Source: Algoriphagus aquaeductus
GTDB taxonomy: Bacteria > Bacteroidota > Bacteroidia > Cytophagales > Cyclobacteriaceae
DNA: 64,000 bases
Reading direction: 5' to 3'
NCBI RefSeq assembly: GCF_003253485.1
Contig: NZ_QKTX01000001.1
Coordinates: 486,806 to 550,805 of the forward strand
Shown here piece after piece: positions 57,276 to 64,000 of the stretch. The stretch's first letter is position 1; the number at the start of each line of letters is the position of its first letter. The notes beneath the pieces were generated by a model. It did no database searches, had not been told where the DNA came from, and saw only the letters and a list, made by a program, of their open reading frames with translations. The translations under genes and the position numbers were made by a program.

Positions 57276-58339
57276 TCGATCTTCCGGATCAACTCATTGG
57301 CCTCTGTCATTTCCTGAACCCGTTGCTGAAAGACTTCACGGGAAGGTACCTTGGCGATGTTTTCCAGAAAATCTATCGTGCTGAATAAAACACTCTGCCA
57401 GTCCTTGGAGGTGATCGCGGAAGTGATCACGTGATCACCTGTTTTGGGAAAGGCCATCTCTTTTTTCAAAGCGGCCTCAGTTCCCAATTGACTGTACATT
57501 TCCAGCATTTTGGGTACTGAAACCACAAAATCCTGTTCCTGATCATTTTTGTAATAGTATCCCAAGAAAAGCGGCTGTTTGATTTTTGAAAACGTTTCGG
57601 AATTCATTTCACTGTATAACAGGACGGCAAGACTCTCATAACCATTGATGTGGTAATCTTCTGACCAAAACGCCGCCTTTTCTCCTTGTCTTTTTTGATG
57701 GATCACTCCATTTTCCATCAGGGTTTTCTCCATGATCAATTTGGTCCAAGGCTTGAAAAAACTCTCCAGCCTACCATCTCCATCCCGAATGGCGGGCGAA
57801 TAGACTACTAAGGCGTGAATGTCCGGTTGCTGACTGGCCAATAGTAGGGAAAGGGCTCCACCCATGGAGGTGCCTACTACGATCACCTGATCACCGAGAC
57901 TTTTGCCGATCTGGTAAGCTTCTCCAGCCGCATTGGCGAGTTTTTGAGCGCTTAGGTATTCCATTCCATTTTGCCGGCGGATACCATGCTCTGGAAGACG
58001 GGTGACAAAGAGGTTGGCCCCGAAGTGATCTGCTAAAAAGCGATGAACCGGATCCCCTTCCATAGGGCTGGCCCCAAATCCATGGATGTAGACTATCGAG
58101 AAAGGCGTCTTTCTTTTGACCAGAGAATCCGCCCATATAATATAGGCTTCGTTTCCTTCTTTGAGTCCTATTACCGAATCCTCACGGTTTTTGAGGTAGG
58201 CCTCGAGTTCGGTCATTCGGGTCGGCACTTCAGGAAATTCGATCACGAGCTCCTGGGTTTTTACTTTTGGCCCCAGCATATAAGTGATAGCAAGGATCAT
58301 TGCAGTCGCAAAAAGCCCCAGGAATAGTTTTCGTGCCAT
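57272..58339 (-). CDS. Alpha/beta hydrolase (esterase/lipase-like), exported or anchored
   Basis: This 355-residue protein has an N-terminal hydrophobic segment (about residues 3-20). Motifs are VYIHGFGASPMEGDP near the oxyanion hole, the nucleophile elbow GTSMGG, and a C-terminal catalytic His in KTGDHVITS. It resembles carboxylesterases acting on monoacyl lipids or small esters. It lies 4 bp after an upstream lipoprotein gene, so the two probably form an operon. It converges with the acetylesterase gene. Confidence 0.83.
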   Translation of the reverse strand: MARKLFLGLFATAMILAITYMLGPKVKTQELVIEFPEVPTRMTELEAYLKNREDSVIGLKEGNEAYIIWADSLVKRKTPFSIVYIHGFGASPMEGDPVHRFLADHFGANLFVTRLPEHGIRRQNGMEYLSAQKLANAAGEAYQIGKSLGDQVIVVGTSMGGALSLLLASQQPDIHALVVYSPAIRDGDGRLESFFKPWTKLIMEKTLMENGVIHQKRQGEKAAFWSEDYHINGYESLAVLLYSEMNSETFSKIKQPLFLGYYYKNDQEQDFVVSVPKMLEMYSQLGTEAALKKEMAFPKTGDHVITSAITSKDWQSVLFSTIDFLENIAKVPSREVFQQRVQEMTEANELIRKID

Positions 58340-58343
58340 GAAT

Positions 58344-58889
58344 TCAGTTGGTTTTTAGGTAAGGGGAGGTAGAATCAAGAAAGGCCTGAGTTCCGTTGCG
58401 GAAAAATACAAAGATTCGCGTTTTGAGCTGGGAATAAGGTTCAGGATTTAAGGTAAGGCTGGAGCCAAAGTAAACAGAAACTTCTTCAAAATTTCTCAAC
58501 TCTGAAATTCTTTTGCCATCGGATGTCCTTAAAGCGTATGCGATATCTGTACCCACCGGCAATCCTGCAAAAGGTGCCGTCAAAATCACTGTTAGGTTGG
58601 AAATATTCTGAATCCGGTACTTCTCTTCGCAGACAAGTGAATAAGCATAGGTCTGTGGGACTTGAGAAAGTGCATTTTCTTTCTTTTTTACATCCAATTC
58701 AAAGTTGAATCGGAAATCTTTGAAAGAAACAGTATCGGTCGACAAGGAATAAGCCTGACTTCGATACGGACTAAAAAATACCTGTTTGATACCTATCGCA
58801 TCAGCCTCAATAGCAGAAGGGCAGCGATTGTAAGGATCTTCTTCAATCCGGATGCAGCCTGATATGAGAATCAGCAAAATACACCACAT
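58344..58889 (-). CDS. Lipoprotein of unknown function, start uncertain
   Basis: This 181-residue protein has a lipobox at ILISGC (Cys 12). The body is beta-rich with no family I recognise. From ATG 58889 the signal sequence MWCILLILISGC lacks the usual N-terminal lysine or arginine. Just upstream is a run of ten A on the minus strand (58907-58916). In the neighbouring frame this is preceded by ATG and KPKKK, and a one-base change in the run would join the two frames into a normal signal peptide. The gene is 4 bp upstream of the hydrolase gene. Confidence 0.65.
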   Translation of the reverse strand: MWCILLILISGCIRIEEDPYNRCPSAIEADAIGIKQVFFSPYRSQAYSLSTDTVSFKDFRFNFELDVKKKENALSQVPQTYAYSLVCEEKYRIQNISNLTVILTAPFAGLPVGTDIAYALRTSDGKRISELRNFEEVSVYFGSSLTLNPEPYSQLKTRIFVFFRNGTQAFLDSTSPYLKTN

Positions 58890-59040
58890 AACCGGAGCAA
58901 AATGGATTTTTTTTTTGGTTTCGGAAGATCACTGGGTATCATATTTAAAATTAATGACTTAGCCTGTATTTCTACTGGATCTTTGATTATTTTCAAATAG
59001 ACCAACTGAGTTTGTAGCCAATTGGCTTCAGAATTCGTGT

Positions 59041-59048
59041 TAATTTTG
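59041..59048 (+). promoter_or_regulatory. -7 box of the interrupted outer-membrane-type gene
   Basis: TAATTTTG matches TAnnTTTG, 22 bp before the ATG at 59071. The box and the following leader (59041-59067) are almost identical to the leader at 60731-60757. Confidence 0.6.
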
Positions 59049-59070
59049 GACAAAAAAAAACTAAACCACT

Positions 59071-59646
59071 ATGAAAAAACTCCTTTTTGCATGCTTGATT
59101 TTCCTTTTTGTGCATTCTGTTAGGGCACAGGAGCAGGTTATTCCCCATCGTTCTGTTTACATGGAGCTGGGAGGTGCCGGATTGGCGTAGAGTTTCAATT
59201 ATGATTTCCGGTTTGACAAGACCCGGATGGATTCTTGGGGAATGCGACTTGGCGCTGGTGGTTACGGTATTGACGGGGATACTTTTTTCTCCCTTCCGGT
59301 CATGGTCAATAAACTCTATGGAAAAGGCCCGCACTATTTTGAGCTGGGTGCCGGGATGACCCTTTTTGCTTTCAATCAAGACCGGTATTCCTATTCTTAT
59401 TGTAGCTCTGGATATGTGGATGCATCAGGGCAATATATCTGCACCAACACGGTAGTCGAGAATTACGGCTACGAGTTTATCCTGCCTGTGAATGGCTCTC
59501 CAAACTTGATGGGTACCCTGAATTTTGGTTATCGAAAAATTCCTGTGGATGGAGGATTTACCTGGAGAATCAATCTGACTCCAATCTTCAACAACAACGG
59601 CTTCTGGCCTTTATTTGCCGGAGTTGGATTTGGCTATGCCTTTTGA
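59071..59646 (+). pseudogene. Outer-membrane beta-barrel-like protein interrupted by an in-frame amber codon
   Basis: Reading from ATG 59071 gives a signal peptide (MKKLLFACLIFLFVHSVRAQ) and VYMELGGAGLA, then TAG at 59188-59190. The same frame then continues SFNYDFRFDK to the stop at 59646, 191 codons in all. The body (GGYGIDGD, LGAGMTLFAFNQ, NLMGTLNFGYR, LFAGVGFGYAF) looks like a small outer-membrane barrel of the outer-membrane-protein family common in Bacteroidota. The amber codon stands where an aromatic residue such as Tyr would fit. It has a promoter box and a strong terminator, so the rest of the gene looks intact. Confidence 0.75.
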
Positions 59647-59672
59647 TTGCAAAATTTCGTGTCTATTCGGAC

Positions 59673-59707
59673 AAAACCTGTACACTATCGTACAGGTTTT
59701 TTGTTTT
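59673..59707 (+). terminator. Strong rho-independent terminator
   Basis: AAAACCTGTAC and GTACAGGTTTT form a perfect 11-bp stem with a 6-nt loop, followed by T-rich sequence. It ends the interrupted barrel gene. Confidence 0.9.
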
Positions 59708-60017
59708 TAAATCACTTGTTTTCAGGGGTATAGAAAATTTTTCAAAATAAATTTTCCTTAATCTATACAATATGGTGCAACCTAGGTTTTTCTCGTTTTT
59801 CGAGGGAATTGTACGGAATCGTAACACTCGAACGGGCTTTTTCTCATTAATGGTCAAAAAATCGCGTTTTTGGAGCCCGATGGAATTTCATCCGGAATTC
59901 ATTCTGTCTTAAAAGATGTAAATTTTTTAAGCTTCCCGAGGGGCCTGAATGGCATGCCAAAATGGGTTGGTATGTGCTTAGCAGAATACCTAGCACAACA
60001 CTAAACCAACAAATTTT
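59708..60017. other. Intergenic stretch upstream of the small secreted protein
   Basis: About 310 bp hold no convincing gene. A 20-codon frame from 59851 is too short to support. A small CTCG/CGAG hairpin lies near 59791. ACTAAACCAAC just before the next ATG resembles the end of the leaders at 59041 and 60731. Confidence 0.45.
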
Positions 60018-60608
60018 ATGAAAACCTTATTCACAATCGCTCTGGCAGGTGCTTTATCTTTGAGTAGCCTAGCCGCCAATGCCGCTGAAGACTTGATGGC
60101 ACTTTCAAATGTTCAGGCAAAATTTAAGACCGTCAATGTCCTTTTAAAAGAAGGTGTGGGAGAAGCCAAAATCGCCATTTATGATCAAACTGGAAGAAAG
60201 CTTCACCAAAGAAAAGTAAAAGTAGGAGATCAAGATACCGTCATTCCTTACAATCTTTCAGAGATGCCATGCGGAGAATATCAGGTGAGAATCTCCACTG
60301 AAGAGGAAGAGGTGGTCTATAAAGTTTCCACTTTCGAAAAAAAGAAAGAAACTTCCGAATTGCCACTGGCTGCTTATGGTAAAAAAATAGACCAGGAAAC
60401 GATCAACTTGACCGTGATAGGATTGGATGAGCCCGGAGTGGATGTCGAAATCCGACATAACATCTCCAACAAGGTGATTTTTGCAGAAGAAATCGACTCT
60501 GAGGAGGGATTCAGAAAAAATTATAAGCTCAAAGGAGTATCTCCTGAGGAAGTATACTTAAAAGTCACTGATTCTCACGGAAGAACAAAAGCCTTGTATT
60601 TTGAATAA
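60018..60608 (+). CDS. Small secreted protein with a sorting-domain-like beta fold
   Basis: This 196-residue protein has a signal peptide ending around ANAAE. The first domain contains AKIAIYDQTGRKLHQRKVKV and YNLSEMPCGEYQVRIS, the pattern of T9SS type A sorting-domain folds (V-x-I-Y-D-x-x-G-x-x-V ... L-x-x-G-x-Y), but it is located internally, not at the C-terminus. A second, similar domain follows (VIGLDEPGVDVEIRHNISNKVIFAEEI). So it is probably a periplasmic protein with two such folds, not T9SS cargo. The function is unknown. A strong terminator follows. Confidence 0.65.
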   Translation: MKTLFTIALAGALSLSSLAANAAEDLMALSNVQAKFKTVNVLLKEGVGEAKIAIYDQTGRKLHQRKVKVGDQDTVIPYNLSEMPCGEYQVRISTEEEEVVYKVSTFEKKKETSELPLAAYGKKIDQETINLTVIGLDEPGVDVEIRHNISNKVIFAEEIDSEEGFRKNYKLKGVSPEEVYLKVTDSHGRTKALYFE

Positions 60609-60626
60609 TCCTTCCCGCATTTTTTC

Positions 60627-60664
60627 AAAAGCCTCAGATGCAATCATTCTGAGGCTTTTTTTTT
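60627..60664 (+). terminator. Strong rho-independent terminator
   Basis: AAAAGCCTCAGA and TCTGAGGCTTTT pair perfectly over 12 bp with a 9-nt loop, followed by more T. Confidence 0.9.
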
Positions 60665-60730
60665 GTAATAAAGCCTAAATTTTAATCTTCGACCGTCACA
60701 TATAGCCAAAATGGTACAAAGCAAAATGTC

Positions 60731-60738
60731 TATTTTTG
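60731..60738 (+). promoter_or_regulatory. -7 box of the acyl-CoA dehydrogenase gene
   Basis: TATTTTTG matches TAnnTTTG. It lies 24 bp before ATG 60763 and overlaps the alternative TTG start at 60736, which is therefore rejected. The following leader matches that at 59041. Confidence 0.6.
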
Positions 60739-60762
60739 GACAAAGAAAAACTAAACCCAAAT

Positions 60763-61920
60763 ATGTTCGGACTTCACAGATCCTTATTTACCGAAGAGCA
60801 CCAACTGTTTCGACAGAGTGTCAGAGATTTCATTTCCAGAGAGATCACTCCCCATAATGCCGATTGGGAAAAACAAAAAATGGTCAGCCGGGATTCCTGG
60901 CTGAAACTTGGAGAAAATGGATTTTTAGGCATCCAGGCACCGGAAGAATTGGGAGGGCTCAATATTCAGGATTTTAGATACAATGCCATTTTGATTGAGG
61001 AGTTGGGGCTGAGTGGATGTTCCGGACCAGCGATTGGTTATCCCTTGCATAGTGATATTGTCATGCCCTATGTTTTGCATTATGCGACCGCAGAAGCCAA
61101 GCAAAAGTATATTCCAAAAATGGTGTCCGGAGAGTATATCGGTGCGGTGGCGATGACCGAACCGGGTGCGGGCTCAGATTTGCAGGGAATGCGTACGACT
61201 GCGGTGGATCGGGGTGATCATTATGTGATCAATGGCTCCAAAACGTTTATAACCAACGGCTATTTATCTGATGTGGTCGTAGTGGCAGCCAAAACAGACC
61301 CTAGCAAGGGAGCCAAAGGAATTTCCCTTTTTCTGATGGATAATCATATGCAGGGGTTCTCTAAGGGAGTCCCGTTCGAAAAAGTCGGTCTTCATGCTCA
61401 GGATACCTGTGAATTGTTTTTTGAAGACGTCCTAGTGCCCAAGGAAAACCTGTTGGGTAAAGTGGGTGAAGGCTTCAAGTACTTGATGACTGAGTTGGCA
61501 CAGGAGCGATTGGTAGTCGCCTTGGCAGCAATTGCCTTGGCAGAATTTGCCTTAAAAAGTACCATTGATTACGTCAAGCAGCGGAAGGCATTTGGAAAGG
61601 CAATTTCAGAATTCCAAAACACGCGATTCAAATTGGCCGAGATGGCAGCTCAGGTAGAGCAAGGTAGGATTTACTGTGATTACCTGGTTTCGCTGCATAA
61701 CGAAGGCAAGCTCGATTCTGCAATGGCTTCTGCGGCCAAATACAACATGACCGAGCTTCAATGTAAAGTAGCAGACGAGTGCGTACAGCTTCATGGAGGC
61801 TATGGCTATATGTGGGAATATGGGGTAGCCAGAGCTTGGGCAGACGCTCGGGTACAACGGATCTATGCCGGTACCAATGAAATCATGAAGGAGTTGATTG
61901 CACGAAAAATTTTGAGCTGA
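60763..61920 (+). CDS. Acyl-CoA dehydrogenase
   Basis: This 385-residue flavoprotein catalyses the first step of beta-oxidation or of branched-chain acyl-CoA breakdown. Motifs include GAVAMTEPGAGSDLQGM, DTCELFFEDVLVP and the C-terminal LHGGYGYMWEYGVARAWADARVQRIYAGTNEIMKE. The usual YEGT glutamate of medium-chain enzymes is Ala here. A Glu in LAQERLVV stands where the catalytic base of long-chain and isovaleryl enzymes is found, so it probably belongs to that branch. It lies 73 bp upstream of the acyl-CoA ligase and likely forms a small catabolic unit with it. Confidence 0.93.
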   Translation: MFGLHRSLFTEEHQLFRQSVRDFISREITPHNADWEKQKMVSRDSWLKLGENGFLGIQAPEELGGLNIQDFRYNAILIEELGLSGCSGPAIGYPLHSDIVMPYVLHYATAEAKQKYIPKMVSGEYIGAVAMTEPGAGSDLQGMRTTAVDRGDHYVINGSKTFITNGYLSDVVVVAAKTDPSKGAKGISLFLMDNHMQGFSKGVPFEKVGLHAQDTCELFFEDVLVPKENLLGKVGEGFKYLMTELAQERLVVALAAIALAEFALKSTIDYVKQRKAFGKAISEFQNTRFKLAEMAAQVEQGRIYCDYLVSLHNEGKLDSAMASAAKYNMTELQCKVADECVQLHGGYGYMWEYGVARAWADARVQRIYAGTNEIMKELIARKILS

Positions 61921-61993
61921 GCCAGATTCTTTTTGGTGAAGCAACGGAATTTTAAGTAATTGGAAAGCTAGATTAACCCAAAATATCCAAAAT

Positions 61994-63685
61994 ATGAGCG
62001 ATTTTCCTTGGTTGAAATTTTATCCTGCCTCTGTCGATAAAGAGGTGGATTGTCAGGCCTATTCCAGTGTGACCGAACTATTCGAAGAGAGTGTAAGGAA
62101 ATTCAGCTCTTCTGTTGCGTATGAATGCATGGGAAAAACCCTTTCCTTCCAGGATCTTGACCGCATGAGTCAATATTTCGCCAATTTTCTCACTTATGAA
62201 CTTAAGTTAGCTAAAGGTTCTCGGGTAGCGATCCAAATGCCCAATGTGTTGCAATATCCGGTGGTCATGTTTGGTGCGCTCCGTGCCGGGATGGTCGTGG
62301 TGAATACCAATCCCCTCTACACCCCCTCCGAGATGAAGCATCAGTTCAATGATTCAGGGGCAGATGTGGTCGTGATTGTGGCGAATTTTGCTTCCAACTT
62401 GGAGAAAATCCGGTCTGAAATCCAAGCCAAACATGTGATTGTGACCGAATTGGGCGATCTATTGGGAGCTCTAAAAGGCATGATTGTCAATTTGGTCGTA
62501 AAACATGTCAAAAAGATGGTTCCTGCCTTTTCCCTACCGGGATCGGTGAGTTTGAAATCCGCACTTTCCAAAGGTGCTTCCCATCAGTTTAAATCAGTGA
62601 AATGCAGCTTGGAGGATCCTGCATTTCTCCAGTATACAGGAGGGACCACAGGGGTCTCTAAAGGCGCCGAGTTGACACATGGTAATATCGTGGCCAACAT
62701 GCAACAGATTTCTGCGTGGATGAAGCCCAAACTCCGGGAGCGGGAGGAAATAGTCATTACCGCACTACCGCTCTACCATATTTTTGCTTTGACAGTCAAC
62801 TGTCTAGCGATGCTGAAAATCGGAGCGCATAATGTGCTCATTACCAATCCGAGAGACATGAAAGCTTTCATCGGAGATTTGGCTAAAAAACGGTTCACCG
62901 TCATCACCGGAGTCAATACGCTTTTCAATGGTTTGCTGAATCAAGAAGCGTTTAAAAACCTGGATTTTTCCGGATTGAAAATCGCAGTAGGAGGGGGAAT
63001 GGCAGTTCAAAAAGCAACTGCTGAAAAATGGAAACATGCCACCGGAGTGCCTTTGGCCGAAGGATATGGCCTGACGGAGACTTCTCCAGTAGCCACTTGC
63101 AATCCAATTGATGGTACTGAGCGAATCGGCACGATCGGATTGCCCCTTCCCAATACCGAAGTCATGATCGCGGATGATCAGGGTCATGCTCTTGGGATCG
63201 GTGAACGGGGAGAAATATTCATCAAAGGTCCCCAAGTGATGAAAGGGTATTGGAACAGGCCAGAGGAGACGGCCAATGTCATGCATGGCGAATGGTTTAA
63301 ATCCGGAGATATCGGAGTGATGGATGAGGATGGGTTTATCAAAATTGTGGACCGGAAAAAGGAGATGATCTTGGTTTCTGGCTTCAATGTGTATCCCAAT
63401 GAGGTGGAAGACGCCATAGCCTCTTACTCTGGAGTAATGGAGGTTGGGGTCATTGGCATGCCAGATCCGAAGTCCACTGAAAAAGTAGTGGCTTATGTGG
63501 TCAAAAAGGATGGCGCTATTTCGGAAGAAAATATTATTCAACACTGCAAAAATTCACTCACTAATTACAAAGTACCCAAAGAAGTCTACTTCATAGATGA
63601 ACTTCCCAAATCAAATGTGGGGAAAATTTTGAGACGCAAGATCAAGGAAGCGCACATGGAAAAAATGGGAATCAAACCCGAATAA
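61994..63685 (+). CDS. fadD: Long-chain fatty-acid-CoA ligase
   Basis: This 563-residue AMP-forming ligase activates fatty acids to acyl-CoA using ATP. The P-loop-like motif is YTGGTTGVSKGAELTH, the A5 motif is EGYGLTETSP, and the A7-A8 motifs lie in WFKSGDIGVMDEDGFIKIVDRKKEMILVSGFNVYPNEVE. The final catalytic Lys is in PKSNVGKILRRKIKE. Length and pattern fit FadD-type ligases. It follows the acyl-CoA dehydrogenase gene and ends in a terminator. Confidence 0.93.
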   Translation: MSDFPWLKFYPASVDKEVDCQAYSSVTELFEESVRKFSSSVAYECMGKTLSFQDLDRMSQYFANFLTYELKLAKGSRVAIQMPNVLQYPVVMFGALRAGMVVVNTNPLYTPSEMKHQFNDSGADVVVIVANFASNLEKIRSEIQAKHVIVTELGDLLGALKGMIVNLVVKHVKKMVPAFSLPGSVSLKSALSKGASHQFKSVKCSLEDPAFLQYTGGTTGVSKGAELTHGNIVANMQQISAWMKPKLREREEIVITALPLYHIFALTVNCLAMLKIGAHNVLITNPRDMKAFIGDLAKKRFTVITGVNTLFNGLLNQEAFKNLDFSGLKIAVGGGMAVQKATAEKWKHATGVPLAEGYGLTETSPVATCNPIDGTERIGTIGLPLPNTEVMIADDQGHALGIGERGEIFIKGPQVMKGYWNRPEETANVMHGEWFKSGDIGVMDEDGFIKIVDRKKEMILVSGFNVYPNEVEDAIASYSGVMEVGVIGMPDPKSTEKVVAYVVKKDGAISEENIIQHCKNSLTNYKVPKEVYFIDELPKSNVGKILRRKIKEAHMEKMGIKPE

Positions 63686-63712
63686 TATTCAATTGAAAAA
63701 ATCATCCTCTTC

Positions 63713-63747
63713 AAAAAACCGCAAATCGCGGTTTTTTTGTTTTTTTG
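63713..63747 (+). terminator. Rho-independent terminator after fadD
   Basis: AAAAAACCGC and GCGGTTTTTT pair around a 5-nt loop, followed by more T. It lies about 30 bp after the fadD stop. Confidence 0.88.
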
Positions 63748-63830
63748 CAGCTTAGGAAGATCTTTGAAGAGGAGAGTCAGGGTTCGATAATATGCCAAAT
63801 TTGAAAGTCTTTCAATTTTAAAATCACTAC

Positions 63831-63858
63831 TGTCCGACTAAAATAGAATAGTCGGACA
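63831..63858. repeat. Perfect 10-bp inverted repeat near the window end
   Basis: TGTCCGACTA (63831-63840) and TAGTCGGACA (63849-63858) are exact reverse complements around an 8-nt centre. TTTCTTTTT follows on the plus strand. It may be a terminator hairpin or the end of a mobile element; the neighbouring sequence beyond the window is needed to tell. Confidence 0.55.
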
Positions 63859-63918
63859 TTTCTTTTTCTATCTGTCCAATTTCGGGTTTTTCCTGTACGT
63901 TTTGGAAAGTGAAGCCCC

Positions 63919-64000
63919 CTAAGTTGGAAAGATGCTCATTTGGGAGGATTTTGCGAGGCTTTCCTGGAGTTCTTTTTCCGGATTGTTGAGGAAATTGGTC
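63919..64000 (-). CDS. Possible C-terminus of a gene entering from beyond the window
   Basis: On the minus strand the frame entering at 63998 reads FLNNPEKELQESLAKSSQM to a TAG at 63921-63919. It looks like an amphipathic protein tail, but only about 26 residues are visible and another frame is also open here. No family is recognised. Confidence 0.3.
   Translation of the reverse strand, partial: TNFLNNPEKELQESLAKSSQMSIFPT

Noticed and set aside
60018..60608. Small secreted protein considered as T9SS cargo
   Set aside because: The sorting-domain-like pattern is internal and repeated; the C-terminus does not show the usual ending of a sorting domain.
60736..60762. Upstream TTG start for the acyl-CoA dehydrogenase
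   Set aside because: The TTG lies inside the -7 box at 60731-60738, so it would not be in the transcript.

Overview
This window is a piece of a Bacteroidota chromosome, most likely from the order Cytophagales (a Cyclobacteriaceae/Algoriphagus-like organism; this placement is inferred). The evidence is type IX secretion (T9SS) cargo with SprB-like repeats and C-terminal sorting domains, two TonB-dependent receptors with CarboxypepD-reg-like N-termini, FISUMP and DUF1080 proteins, and promoter boxes of the Bacteroidota form TAnnTTTG. No rRNA, tRNA, CRISPR array or intact transposase was seen.

Layout. 1-8.0 kb is housekeeping: pdxA (cut by the window edge), rsmA, mgtE, a D-2-hydroxyacid dehydrogenase, greA, a HIT protein, a DUF1080 protein, a zinc metallopeptidase and a divergent Nramp transporter. 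8-17.2 kb holds an alpha/beta hydrolase with rmuC, the potassium-uptake pair trkA-trkH, and a convergent DNA-repair pair (ligase-associated DEXH helicase and ATP-dependent DNA ligase). 17.2-26 kb holds lipoproteins, a zinc-type TonB receptor with its partner lipoprotein, and a minus-strand run of ABC-F ATPase, sodium:solute symporter, RlmI-like methyltransferase and a small histidine-bearing membrane protein. 26.1-35.6 kb is the most distinctive block: three tandem paralogous proteins of about 1045 residues, each with an IgGFc-binding-like head, PKD modules, three SprB-like repeats and a T9SS type B sorting domain. galE follows.

36.7-38.6 kb is an accessory patch. An AAA/DUF4143 ATPase, whose promoter is overlaid by a perfect 23-bp inverted repeat, sits between two copies of a REP-like sequence joined to the 3' end of ggt. 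One of these copies is the true ggt end and the other is a frameshifted remnant. 40.4-43.5 kb is a divergent mntR-like regulator and TonB receptor pair with a DtxR-type palindrome between them. A FISUMP lipoprotein, a MacA/TolC-like efflux pair, sdaAB and a class IV aminotransferase follow.

50.7-57.3 kb is a xylose-use operon (symporter, xylulokinase, xylose isomerase, secreted acetylesterase) with a LacI-type palindrome upstream. The end of the window holds a hydrolase-lipoprotein pair, an outer-membrane-type gene broken by an amber codon, a small secreted protein, and fatty-acid oxidation genes (acyl-CoA dehydrogenase, acyl-CoA ligase).

The best candidates for undescribed biology are the ATPase module with its operator and duplicated flanks, and the tandem T9SS giant proteins. 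Smaller molecular oddities are an ABC-F protein with one composite ATP site degenerate on both sides, an Nramp homologue without the usual metal ligands, and a terminator-like hairpin in the greA leader. All functional statements rest on motif reading by eye; no database search was run.
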